Positions 1 to 8,900 of a stretch of DNA of 64,000 nt are shown piece after piece. Made by a program: the position numbers and the translations under genes. The stretch is from Mucilaginibacter sp. (lineage in GTDB: Bacteria; Bacteroidota; Bacteroidia; Sphingobacteriales; Sphingobacteriaceae), in NCBI GenBank assembly GCA_028288305.1, contig JAQBOA010000016.1, forward strand, positions 124,001 through 188,000. Reading direction: 5' to 3'. The notes below the pieces were generated by a model. It was given only the letters and a program-made list of their open reading frames with translations, did not search any database and was not told the origin of the DNA. How positions within the stretch are numbered: the first letter of the stretch is position 1; every line of letters begins with the position of its first letter.

Positions 1-1
1 T

Positions 2-616
2 TTTGAGTTAAAACAGCAATCAGAAAAAATACTTGTACAAAAAAGTCAGGCAGAGCTGAACCTGTTAAAATCGCAGGTACAGCCGCATTTTTTATTTAAC
101 ACGCTGAATAACATTTATTATGAAGCTTACCGCGAGGCGCCGCGTACTGCAAAATTGATTGAGCGCCTGTCGGATATTATGCGCTATTTTGTAGATGAAA
201 GCCCTAAAGACGAAGTTTCATTAAGTACAGAAATACAATTCCTTGAAAATTATATTGCCCTCGAAAAGATAAGGATCCGGCATGAAATTGAATTCAATTT
301 TATAAAGGATTGTAATACTGATCTTCGTATCGCACCAATGCTGCTGATGACATTTGTTGAAAATATTTTTAAGCATGGCATCGATAAATCAAGCAGTGAA
401 AATAAAATTGAAATATCTTTGATACAACAGGATCATTTCCTGATTTTTCAAACAAAAAACCGGATACATGATAAACCGGGAACTGCCGAGCCTAGCGGAT
501 TTGGGATAAAAAATTTATGTAAACGCTTAAGCTTTTTATATGGAGAAAAGTTTGAACTGAATATCGATACCTCTGGTAATTTCTTTACTGCTTCTTTAAA
601 AGTACCATTAATATGA
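2..616 (+). CDS. sensor histidine kinase, LytS/YehU type (5' truncated)
   Basis: Membrane-associated sensor kinase, of which only the cytoplasmic catalytic part is present. The frame is open from base 2, so the gene begins outside the window; the first internal ATG is at 155. The visible protein starts with a short coiled-coil stretch followed by the phosphoacceptor box QVQPHFLFNTLNN (encoded about 83-115), diagnostic of the His_kinase family PF06580. A HATPase region follows, with an N-box-like segment FVENIFKHGI and a G-box GFGIKNLCKRL. Its stop overlaps the start of the LytTR regulator by four bases (ATGA), so the two are translationally coupled and form one two-component system. The signal it senses cannot be told because the input domain is missing. 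Confidence 0.9.
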   Translation, partial: FELKQQSEKILVQKSQAELNLLKSQVQPHFLFNTLNNIYYEAYREAPRTAKLIERLSDIMRYFVDESPKDEVSLSTEIQFLENYIALEKIRIRHEIEFNFIKDCNTDLRIAPMLLMTFVENIFKHGIDKSSSENKIEISLIQQDHFLIFQTKNRIHDKPGTAEPSGFGIKNLCKRLSFLYGEKFELNIDTSGNFFTASLKVPLI

Positions 617-1323
617 ATTTAAGTTGCATAATTGTTGATGATGAACCTAATGCGGTAAACCTGCTGGAAATACTGATCCATCAAAATACCCAATGGCAGC
701 TTTTAGGCAAATGCTATGATGCTTTGGAAGCCATATCATTTCTGAAAGAAAACAAACCCAATCTTATTTTCCTTGATATCAATATGCCCCAGCTTACCGG
801 TATGGAACTTGCAAGTTTGCTATCAAAAGATACTAAAATAGTTTTCACAACTGCCTATTCAGAATATGCAGCTGAAAGCTATACTTTTCAAACAATTGAC
901 TATTTGCTAAAGCCGATAACACTTAAGCGCTTCCTTGCAGCAATGCAAAAGATAGAGGGGTATTTTAATAATTATGATATTAATGATAAATCCGTTCACT
1001 CGATTGATAAAGCGTATTTTTTTGTAAAATCAGGTAAAGTATTCAAAAAAATACTTTTAGAAGAGATCCAATATTTTGAAGGTGAAAAAGAATATGTCCG
1101 TTTGGTAACAACCACCGAGCAAATACTCATTTACAGGCGCTTAAAAGATATTGAGGATCAATTGGAACTGCCATTTGTAAGAGTTCATAACTCCTATATT
1201 GTTAATACCAAACAACTTAACAAAATACAGGATAATCACATTTTTATCGCTGCAAAGCAAATTCCTATTAGTGAAAAGTTTAAGGATAAGTTTATGGCAG
1301 TAATACAGCAAAGGATATTTTAA
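613..1323 (+). CDS. LytTR-family DNA-binding response regulator
   Basis: Two-domain response regulator of 236 residues. Residues 1-120 form a receiver with the acidic pair DDE at 9-11, the phospho-accepting Asp55 in LIFLDINMP, and a conserved Lys in LLKPI. Residues about 135-236 are a LytTR DNA-binding domain (FFVKSGKVFKKI, EYVRLVTT, FVRVHNSYIVN, PISEKFKD). It overlaps the upstream kinase by four bases, so this is the cognate pair. LytTR regulators of Bacteroidetes often control neighbouring permease genes, and the convergent FtsX-type permease next door is a candidate target, but no binding site was identified. Confidence 0.93.
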   Translation: MNLSCIIVDDEPNAVNLLEILIHQNTQWQLLGKCYDALEAISFLKENKPNLIFLDINMPQLTGMELASLLSKDTKIVFTTAYSEYAAESYTFQTIDYLLKPITLKRFLAAMQKIEGYFNNYDINDKSVHSIDKAYFFVKSGKVFKKILLEEIQYFEGEKEYVRLVTTTEQILIYRRLKDIEDQLELPFVRVHNSYIVNTKQLNKIQDNHIFIAAKQIPISEKFKDKFMAVIQQRIF

Positions 1324-1365
1324 TTTATTTACAATACAAATGGTGTTTAGTGGCGGTACTTAATA

Positions 1366-3807
1366 CTACTCAACCCTCAAACTATTTACCGGGTTTGCCA
1401 TTGCCGCTTTAATAGTTTTAAAGGAAATAGTTGAAAATGCTACAATAATTCCAGCAGATAAGGATATTGCGAACATCCACCAGCTTATTTGTATTCTGTA
1501 AGGATAATTGAGTAACCATTTGTTCATAAAATACCAGGCCAGTGGCCAGGCAATGATATTGGCGATAAGTATAAGTTTAAGGTATTGTTTTGAAAACAGC
1601 ATCACAATATTGACAACACTTGCACCAACTACTTTACGGATGCCTATTTCTCTGGCTTTTTGAGTAGCAGAATAGGTAACCAAACCTAATAGACCCAAAC
1701 ATGAAACAAAAATTGCAACACAGGTAAAGATACCGCTCATCTGCTGTGCACGCTGGTCTTGCAAATAATCACCTTGAAAAAGCTCATTCAAAAATCCATA
1801 GGAAAACGGTGTATCCGGATTTAGCGCTTTCCATTTTTGGGTAGCATATTTAATAGCTCCGGCAATTTTATGGCCATCAACTTTTGCTACTATCGTACCG
1901 AACCGCTTGGGGTTAACTGGCATAATAGCGCACGAACCGATTATGGCGTGTAAGGAAAAATAATGATAATTTTTCACCACACCTATAATTTTATAATTGT
2001 AAACAACGCCATTGTGTAAATGAGAAATGTACTTACCCGGCGCGGTATAGGTATCAAAACCTAAAGCTTTAACGGCCTCTTCATTTAATATTACCTGCCG
2101 GCCAATATCATTTACTTCCAGGTCTTCCTGCATATTGGTATTAGTGAAAGCCTGTGGAGTAAAATTGCTTCCTGCAATTAATTGCAAGCCGAGGGTCTTT
2201 ATATAATTTTCGTCCGTCAGGTCCAGAAAAATGTCATGTTTGTCATTTACGGTTTTTCCTTCGGGATAAAAATTCATATCCCCGGAAACCAGAGCATCTG
2301 AGGCGCCACTTACCGATTTAAAGTTCGGATTGCTTTTAAGCTGGCTGATCAGCAATTCACTGTTATTTTTAGCTTCAACACTATTAAGGTTTAATACCAA
2401 TTGCTGGTCCTGATCAAAACCGGGTTTGGTATTGATCATAAAGTTGAGCTGGTCCCAAATGACGATAGTGGCAAAAATCAGGATGGTTGAAATAACGAAT
2501 TGTGATATAATAAGCAGTTTACGAACATTAAAAACTCCATTAGTGGCAATCACTTTACCTTTTAGTACCTGTACAGCTTTAAAGGAGGAAAGATAAAAAG
2601 CCGGATATGTACCCGCAAGCAATCCTGTAATCAGCGTTATCAGCAATATCCATACGATTAAACTTCGGTCCTCTTTAGCAAAAAATGATAAGGCCTGGCC
2701 TGTAAGGTTATTAAATATAGGCAAAAATAAAAACGATAGCACAATTGCTACTACCAGGGCAAACAGGCTGATCGCGAGGGTTTCTATCAAAAACTGATAT
2801 CGTATAGAACCTTTCCCAGCGCCCATTACCCTTCGGACACCAACTTCACGGGCCCTACCAATGGCCTGAGCAGTTGTTAAATTCATATAATTAATGCAGC
2901 CAAGCAATAATATAATCAGGGCTATAGCACATAACAAGTACAAGTATTGAATGTTACCTTGCTTCCAGGCCAAATAGTCCTGGAATTGCGAAGAATGTAA
3001 ATGAATATCATTTAGCGCTTGTAAGGAGTTTGTCATATAATCTCCTGAGGATTTCATATCAGCTGCGGCATGACGTTTGGTATAGTCTTTTAATTCGTTA
3101 ATTACATGCTGCACATTGCTTCCATGTTTTAATTTGATGTATGTATAATAATTAGGGTTTACCACCCAATTTGTTATGCCATCTATGCTTTGGATGAAGT
3201 GTCCGCTTTTATTTGAAGCAAAAAAATCAGCCTGTATATGATTTAAAAAATCTTCTTTAAAAACCCCTGTAATGGTATAAGTATTTCCTGCGGTTTTTAA
3301 AATTTTCCCTATAGGATCAGTCTGCCCGAAAAGCTTCTTAGCCAATGATGCCGAAAGCACAATTGTATTAGGGGCTTCAAAAGCTGTTTTAAGCCTGCCG
3401 CGTAAGAAGTTAAAAGAAAGCACCTCAAAAAACTGCGGGTCTACCCAATAACCTGAACCGATTGAATATGGTGTTGAAGGGCCATTTCCCTGTGCCTGCA
3501 CAATACTTACGCCGTTTGTGGCATCCAAACGGCTTACCTGTTCAATTTCGGGTATCTCACTTTTTAAATATTTGACATAGGGAAATGCTACTATAGGAGC
3601 CGTACTGCCATCTCGAAAAATTGATGTAATGCGGTATATATCCTCATTATGATCAAAACCCTTGTCGAAACTAAGTTCATGCTGGCAAAATAAAAACACA
3701 AGGGCACAAGAAGCCAAACCGACAGATAGACTTAAAATATTAATAGCTGTGGTTGTTTTATGTTTCCACAGATTGCGGAGGGCCAGTTTTAAGTAGCTTT
3801 TGAACAT
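1366..3807 (-). CDS. ABC transporter permease, MacB/FtsX type
   Basis: Inner-membrane permease of 813 residues with the double layout common in Bacteroidetes: an N-terminal helix (about 20-42), a periplasmic MacB_PCD region, an FtsX block of three helices (about 285-410), a second MacB_PCD region and a C-terminal FtsX block (about 690-800). The repeats GRAREVGVRRVMGA and QKAREIGIRKVVGA mark the two halves. Such proteins work with an ATPase in peptide, lipoprotein or antimicrobial efflux, but no ATPase gene lies beside it, so the partner must be elsewhere. It converges with the LytTR regulator, ending 42 bp from it. Confidence 0.92.
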   Translation of the reverse strand: MFKSYLKLALRNLWKHKTTTAINILSLSVGLASCALVFLFCQHELSFDKGFDHNEDIYRITSIFRDGSTAPIVAFPYVKYLKSEIPEIEQVSRLDATNGVSIVQAQGNGPSTPYSIGSGYWVDPQFFEVLSFNFLRGRLKTAFEAPNTIVLSASLAKKLFGQTDPIGKILKTAGNTYTITGVFKEDFLNHIQADFFASNKSGHFIQSIDGITNWVVNPNYYTYIKLKHGSNVQHVINELKDYTKRHAAADMKSSGDYMTNSLQALNDIHLHSSQFQDYLAWKQGNIQYLYLLCAIALIILLLGCINYMNLTTAQAIGRAREVGVRRVMGAGKGSIRYQFLIETLAISLFALVVAIVLSFLFLPIFNNLTGQALSFFAKEDRSLIVWILLITLITGLLAGTYPAFYLSSFKAVQVLKGKVIATNGVFNVRKLLIISQFVISTILIFATIVIWDQLNFMINTKPGFDQDQQLVLNLNSVEAKNNSELLISQLKSNPNFKSVSGASDALVSGDMNFYPEGKTVNDKHDIFLDLTDENYIKTLGLQLIAGSNFTPQAFTNTNMQEDLEVNDIGRQVILNEEAVKALGFDTYTAPGKYISHLHNGVVYNYKIIGVVKNYHYFSLHAIIGSCAIMPVNPKRFGTIVAKVDGHKIAGAIKYATQKWKALNPDTPFSYGFLNELFQGDYLQDQRAQQMSGIFTCVAIFVSCLGLLGLVTYSATQKAREIGIRKVVGASVVNIVMLFSKQYLKLILIANIIAWPLAWYFMNKWLLNYPYRIQISWWMFAISLSAGIIVAFSTISFKTIKAAMANPVNSLRVE

Positions 3808-3888
3808 ATTAGCGGGTTATATTCAAAAGTAACCGTTTTATTATAGCATAATATTAAATGCCCGCAGGTTTAACTAAAATTTAACTTT

Positions 3889-4911
3889 TTACGATACTGT
3901 AATCTCCCCCCTCATATCAGTTTCCAAAAAATGCTTTACATCCTGCGGATTCTCATACTGACCTAACAGGTACATCATTTTGGTAACAGCCGACTCGTAT
4001 GTCATATCATAGCCATTCGTTACGCCTATATCTTTTAATTGCCTGCTGGTTTCATAACGGCCAAGTTCAACAGTACCTACTTTACATTGCGAAATATCAA
4101 GGATCACTTTACCGCTTTCAATTGCATTTTTAAGCATATCCGTAAACCATTGTACTGTGGTAGTATTACCGGCCCCGAATGTTTCCATTACAATGCCCCT
4201 TACATCAGAGCTTAAAATAGTTTCTACAACTTTAGGACTAATGCCGGGGTATAATTTTAACACTGCAACATCGCTAACCAGGTTTTTATGTACCTTAAAT
4301 GGTTCACTATCTTGCGGACGCCTGATGTCGTTAACGCTAAAACGAAGATGCACACCCGATTCTGCTAATATGGGATAATTTGGTGACCGGAAGGCTTCAA
4401 ACTTAGACGAGTTGTATTTAAAAGATCTATTACCCCTGAATAATTTGTAATCGAAATATATACAAACCTCTGGTACGCGGGCACGGTCATTTTTCTTTGC
4501 ATTAGCAATCTCAATGGCCGTCATTAAATTTTCCTTTGCATCTGTACGAACAGCGCTGATAGGTAATTGCGAACCTGTAAAAATTACCGGCTTACTTAGG
4601 TTTTCGAGCATAAAGCTCAGGGCTGATGCAGTGAAGGCCATGGTATCAGAGCCATGCAGTATCACAAAGCCATCAACATCATCATAATTTGATTCAATTA
4701 AACCGGCCATATCACTCCATATTTCAGGATTCATATTAGATGAGTCAATAATCTCCTCGAAAGAATGTACCTTAATTTTACAGTTAAGTTTCTCCAATTC
4801 GGGCACATTATCCATTATTTGCTCAAAATTGATCGGCTTGAGCACCTTGGTATGAGGGTCGCTCATCATACCTATTGTTCCTCCGGTATAAATGATCAAT
4901 ATCTGGCTCAT
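3889..4911 (-). CDS. ansA: type I L-asparaginase (cytoplasmic)
   Basis: Hydrolyses L-asparagine to aspartate and ammonia. The 340-residue protein has both catalytic threonine motifs of the family: IIYTGGTIGMM near the N-terminus and the HGSDTMAFTASAL block (usual HGTDTM, here Thr to Ser at one place), plus a conserved Lys in TDAKENL. No signal peptide is present, which fits the type I cytoplasmic enzyme rather than the periplasmic type II. It lies 48 bp downstream of the tatD-like gene on the same strand, and the two could be co-transcribed, an arrangement seen in other Bacteroidetes. Confidence 0.93.
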   Translation of the reverse strand: MSQILIIYTGGTIGMMSDPHTKVLKPINFEQIMDNVPELEKLNCKIKVHSFEEIIDSSNMNPEIWSDMAGLIESNYDDVDGFVILHGSDTMAFTASALSFMLENLSKPVIFTGSQLPISAVRTDAKENLMTAIEIANAKKNDRARVPEVCIYFDYKLFRGNRSFKYNSSKFEAFRSPNYPILAESGVHLRFSVNDIRRPQDSEPFKVHKNLVSDVAVLKLYPGISPKVVETILSSDVRGIVMETFGAGNTTTVQWFTDMLKNAIESGKVILDISQCKVGTVELGRYETSRQLKDIGVTNGYDMTYESAVTKMMYLLGQYENPQDVKHFLETDMRGEITVS

Positions 4912-4959
4912 GTAAATTCAGGTTGTACTAAAAAAATAAATCTATTGAAAAAATGTTAT

Positions 4960-5727
4960 TTATACACTAAAAATCTGCCTGGAATTTTCTGTAGTAATGC
5001 GGGCAACAGTTTCCAGATCTGTTTGATGCAGTTCTGCAATCTTACGGGCAATATAGATCAAATAAGAACTTTCATTTGGTTTGCCCCTGTGCGGAACCGG
5101 CGTAAGGTAAGGAGAATCTGTCTCTAAAACTAACTGATTTAAACCAATTTGTGATACAACTTTGTCTAAACCAGCATTTTTATAAGTGACTACTCCGCCT
5201 ATCCCCAGGTAAAACCCTAAGTCAATTACTTTTTGTGCCTCTTCAATTGAGCCTGTAAAACAATGGAAAATTCCCCGCAAATTTTCATCATGCTCTTGCT
5301 GCAGTACATCAAAAACCTCGTTAAAAGCATCACGGCAATGAATAACTATGGGTAGTTTCAACGATTTTGCCCAGGCTATTTGTGCTTTAAACGCTTGCAA
5401 CTGTTCTGTTAAATGCGTTTTATCCCAATAAAGATCTATTCCTATTTCTCCAATGGCAACTATTTTATGCTGATGATCAGCTTTCTTTATTTTGTTTAAT
5501 TCCTCTTCCCAGTCTGTTTTTACCGAACAAGGGTGCAACCCAAGCATTGGAAAACAAATATCGGGAAATGATTTTACGAGAGAAAAAACCAGCGGAACAG
5601 AAGAGACATCTACGTTGGGCAAAAAAAGGCGGCCTACTGCATTTTCCTTACACCGGTTTATTAATTCAATCCGTTTTTTATCATCTGTTTCATAATACAG
5701 ATGAGTATGCGTATCGGTAAGTAACAT
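4960..5727 (-). CDS. tatD: TatD family metal-dependent deoxyribonuclease
   Basis: A 255-residue TIM-barrel hydrolase of the TatD/YcfH family. Metal ligands are visible in order: the HxH motif DTHTHLY at the N-terminus, EIGIDLYWDK, VIHCRDAF, a His in FHCFTGS, and the Asp of ETDSPYLTPVPHRG. Family members have 3'-5' exonuclease or D-aminoacyl-tRNA deacylase activity and act in the cytoplasm. The length is normal. It is first of a likely two-gene unit with asparaginase. Confidence 0.92.
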   Translation of the reverse strand: MLLTDTHTHLYYETDDKKRIELINRCKENAVGRLFLPNVDVSSVPLVFSLVKSFPDICFPMLGLHPCSVKTDWEEELNKIKKADHQHKIVAIGEIGIDLYWDKTHLTEQLQAFKAQIAWAKSLKLPIVIHCRDAFNEVFDVLQQEHDENLRGIFHCFTGSIEEAQKVIDLGFYLGIGGVVTYKNAGLDKVVSQIGLNQLVLETDSPYLTPVPHRGKPNESSYLIYIARKIAELHQTDLETVARITTENSRQIFSV

Positions 5728-5949
5728 GCTGCAAAAATAACAAAGCCTAAGGGTTATGCGGTTTTTTCAATTAATTTTTACAAAACTTTTCAATCGTATG
5801 AAGCCGGGTTGACAAAAAACGGATTAGTGCAAAAAGTTTGTAAACATAGGTGACCTCTAGATTGACTGTTATGACCAAAAGAAACTTAGGTAGAGTGACG
5901 ATTTAAAATAGAAGCGGGAATGTTTAATTTGTTTTCTAAATTGACCTAT

Positions 5950-8900
5950 TTAACAAAACACTTGCGAATTTTCATTTTCAATAATGTTTATACTTTTAAG
6001 GGAGCTTTGTACTATTTCGGCCAACTCTGCCGCATGCTTTAAGTCGAACATAGTTGAATGCTCACCTTCAATTTCATAAATTTCAACTGACCTGGCATGT
6101 TTTTTCCAGGAATTTTTCGTCTCATTACTTATGCTTATCCTTTTGTAATATATCCCTTTATTCCTGTCAGTAAAATAATAGTGCTCCTTTGCATAAAATA
6201 CTAATATATCTCCTTCATAATGTTTCATCTTATAGTTACATTTAGCCGTTTCAAATACTTTGGATACTTTGTTAAACGATTTCAGTTCTGCATCTCCCAG
6301 TTTTGTTTTATTAACACCTATTATTGATTTTACTTTCTCAAATTTATATTGAAAATATTGTTTTGGATACTTTAATAGAAGGAACATTTCCAAATCCATT
6401 TTTAATGAAATTTTGGAAATCCGTTTTTTTATAAGGCCAGGCATCGGGAAGATATAATTAAATGAGGCAGTTAAAATTTCTTCTTTTTTTATTGTGTACG
6501 AGTCAAACAGGCTCAACATAGCTACTTCTTTGCCCATGCTCTTTAATTGTACGGCCATTTCAAAGGCTACGTTACCTCCAAGGCAATGCCCGGATAATGC
6601 ATAAGGGCCTTTGGGATTTTGTTTTAAAATTTCTTTTATATATATATGGGCAATTTCCTCAATTGTATTTGGAAATTCTTTAAGGTACTTGGTATGCATT
6701 GGTTGTTGTAATCCATAGACCGGTTGTTCATGATTCAACATCTTCACAAAATCGAGGAATTGAAATGCGGTTCCCCCGGCGCCACAAATTATATATAACG
6801 GTATTTTATCCCCTGTCGCCCTGATGGGAATTAATAATTGTGATGTTGTTTTATTTTTAGATTCTAGTTGTGAAATCAACGCAGCTATGGAAGGATAGAC
6901 AAACAGATCCATGATGCTTAATTCTATATTTAATTCGCGGCGGATTAAAGATACTGCCCGCATCGCTAACAGCGAATGACCGCCAAGTTCAAAAAAGTTA
7001 TCATTAATACCTATGCGTTCCAATCCCAGCAACTCCTGCCAGATTTCGGCAAGCTTTGTTTCCGTTTCGTTTCGTGAGGCTACATATTCAGCTGCCCTAT
7101 CCGTTAATTCCGGATCCGGCAATGCCTTACGGTCTATCTTTCCATTTGGCGTCAGCGGCAGTTTCTCCAGTTCTACCCATAAGGCAGGCACCATGTATTC
7201 CGGCAGTTTTGTGCTTAAATAGTTTTGGATTGCCTGTTTATCAAATGCCCCTTCATGCACCACATAGCCTATCAGTCGCTTATTTCCGCTGTTATCTTCT
7301 TTGGCCAGCACGACCGCCTGGTTAACCTGTTCACTCTCGTTTAGTACATTTTCAATCTCCCCAAGCTCAATCCTATAACCTCTTATCTTCACCTGGTCAT
7401 CCATCCGGCCCAGGTACTCGATGTTACCGTCCGGTAACCATCTTCCCAAATCGCCTGTTTTGTATAACCTGGCTTCTGTCTTTTTGCTGAACGGATCATT
7501 TATAAATTTCTCTGCCGTTAGGTCTTTTCGGTTCAGGTAGCCTCTCGATAAGCCTGCGCCTCCTATGCAAATCTCTCCTGCTACTCCAATTGGCGTTAAC
7601 TCTTTGTCCCCGCTTAGTATATAGATTTGGGTATTGGATATCGGTTTGCCAATGGTGATCAGTTTTCCCTTCTCCAGTACGCTCATGGTGCTGTAAGTGG
7701 TATCCTCGGTTGGCCCGTACAGATTTCTTACCGTTGTATGAATCATATCGAGCCTTTCCAGAACACGTAATGGTACCGGTTCCCCGGCCATATTGATCAC
7801 ACTCGCCATGCTCAGGTCGGTCTTTTCATTGATTAAATATTCTATTACCGACGGAATGGTATTGATTAATACAGCTGAATCTTCCGCTAAATAATTACCG
7901 ATGGCCGGTCCGTTTTCCAGTATCCTTACCGGTTTACCCATACTTAAGGGGTAAAACAGTTCAAATATCGATAAATCAAAACAGATGGAAGTAACAGCAT
8001 ATACCATATTAAAATTATCGGATGCAAATTCCTGCTGGCACCAGGCTATAAATGACGAGGCATTTTTATGCTGGATCATCACCCCTTTGGGTTTGCCTGT
8101 TGAGCCTGAGGTATAGATCACATAGGCCAGCTGGTCTGGGGTAATACCGATTTGCGGATTGCTGTCTTTTTCCTTTTCAATCTGTTGCCAGTCTGTGTCC
8201 AGTTCTATTATTGCTGCTGATGTGCTTAACTTGTCTTTGCCGGCTTTGCTGGTTAATACAATAGCTGCCCCGGTGTCTTCCAGCATATAGCTGATCCTAT
8301 GTTGGGGATATTCCGGGTCAATGGGTACGTAGACCCCCCCGGCTTTCAGTATGCCTAGTATACCTATCACCATCTTCGGGCTCCGCTCCACGCAGATCGG
8401 TACCAGCGTCTCCGCCTTTACCCCTTTGCTTTGTAAGTAATGCGCCAGCTGGTTTGAATGCCTGTTCAGTTCCCCGTAGCTCAGCTTTGTCCCTTCGAAC
8501 ATCACCGCTGTTGACTCTGGGCTCTTCGCTGCCCGATCCTCGAACAGGTCAACTATGCTTTTATCCTTAGGATAGGCTACCTCTATGGCGTTGAATTCTT
8601 TTAAGATGGCTTTTTCTTCTGCGCTCAATATGCCCATGCGGCTTATCTCTAGTTCAGGCGAGGCTACTATCGACTCCAGAAGGTTAATATAATGGTTTAT
8701 CATCCGTTCTATCGTCGCATCCATATAAAGGTCAGTACTGTATTCTACCGTTCCCTGTATGCCACTGCTTGTTTCTTCTACCATGAATGCGATATCACAC
8801 TGGGCTTTGGTATGTTTCGGGTTGTCTGCATTCAAACTCAGTTGCCCCAATTTCAGCGTGGGTATTTCGGGTGTATTCTGGAACACAAACATTACCTGGA

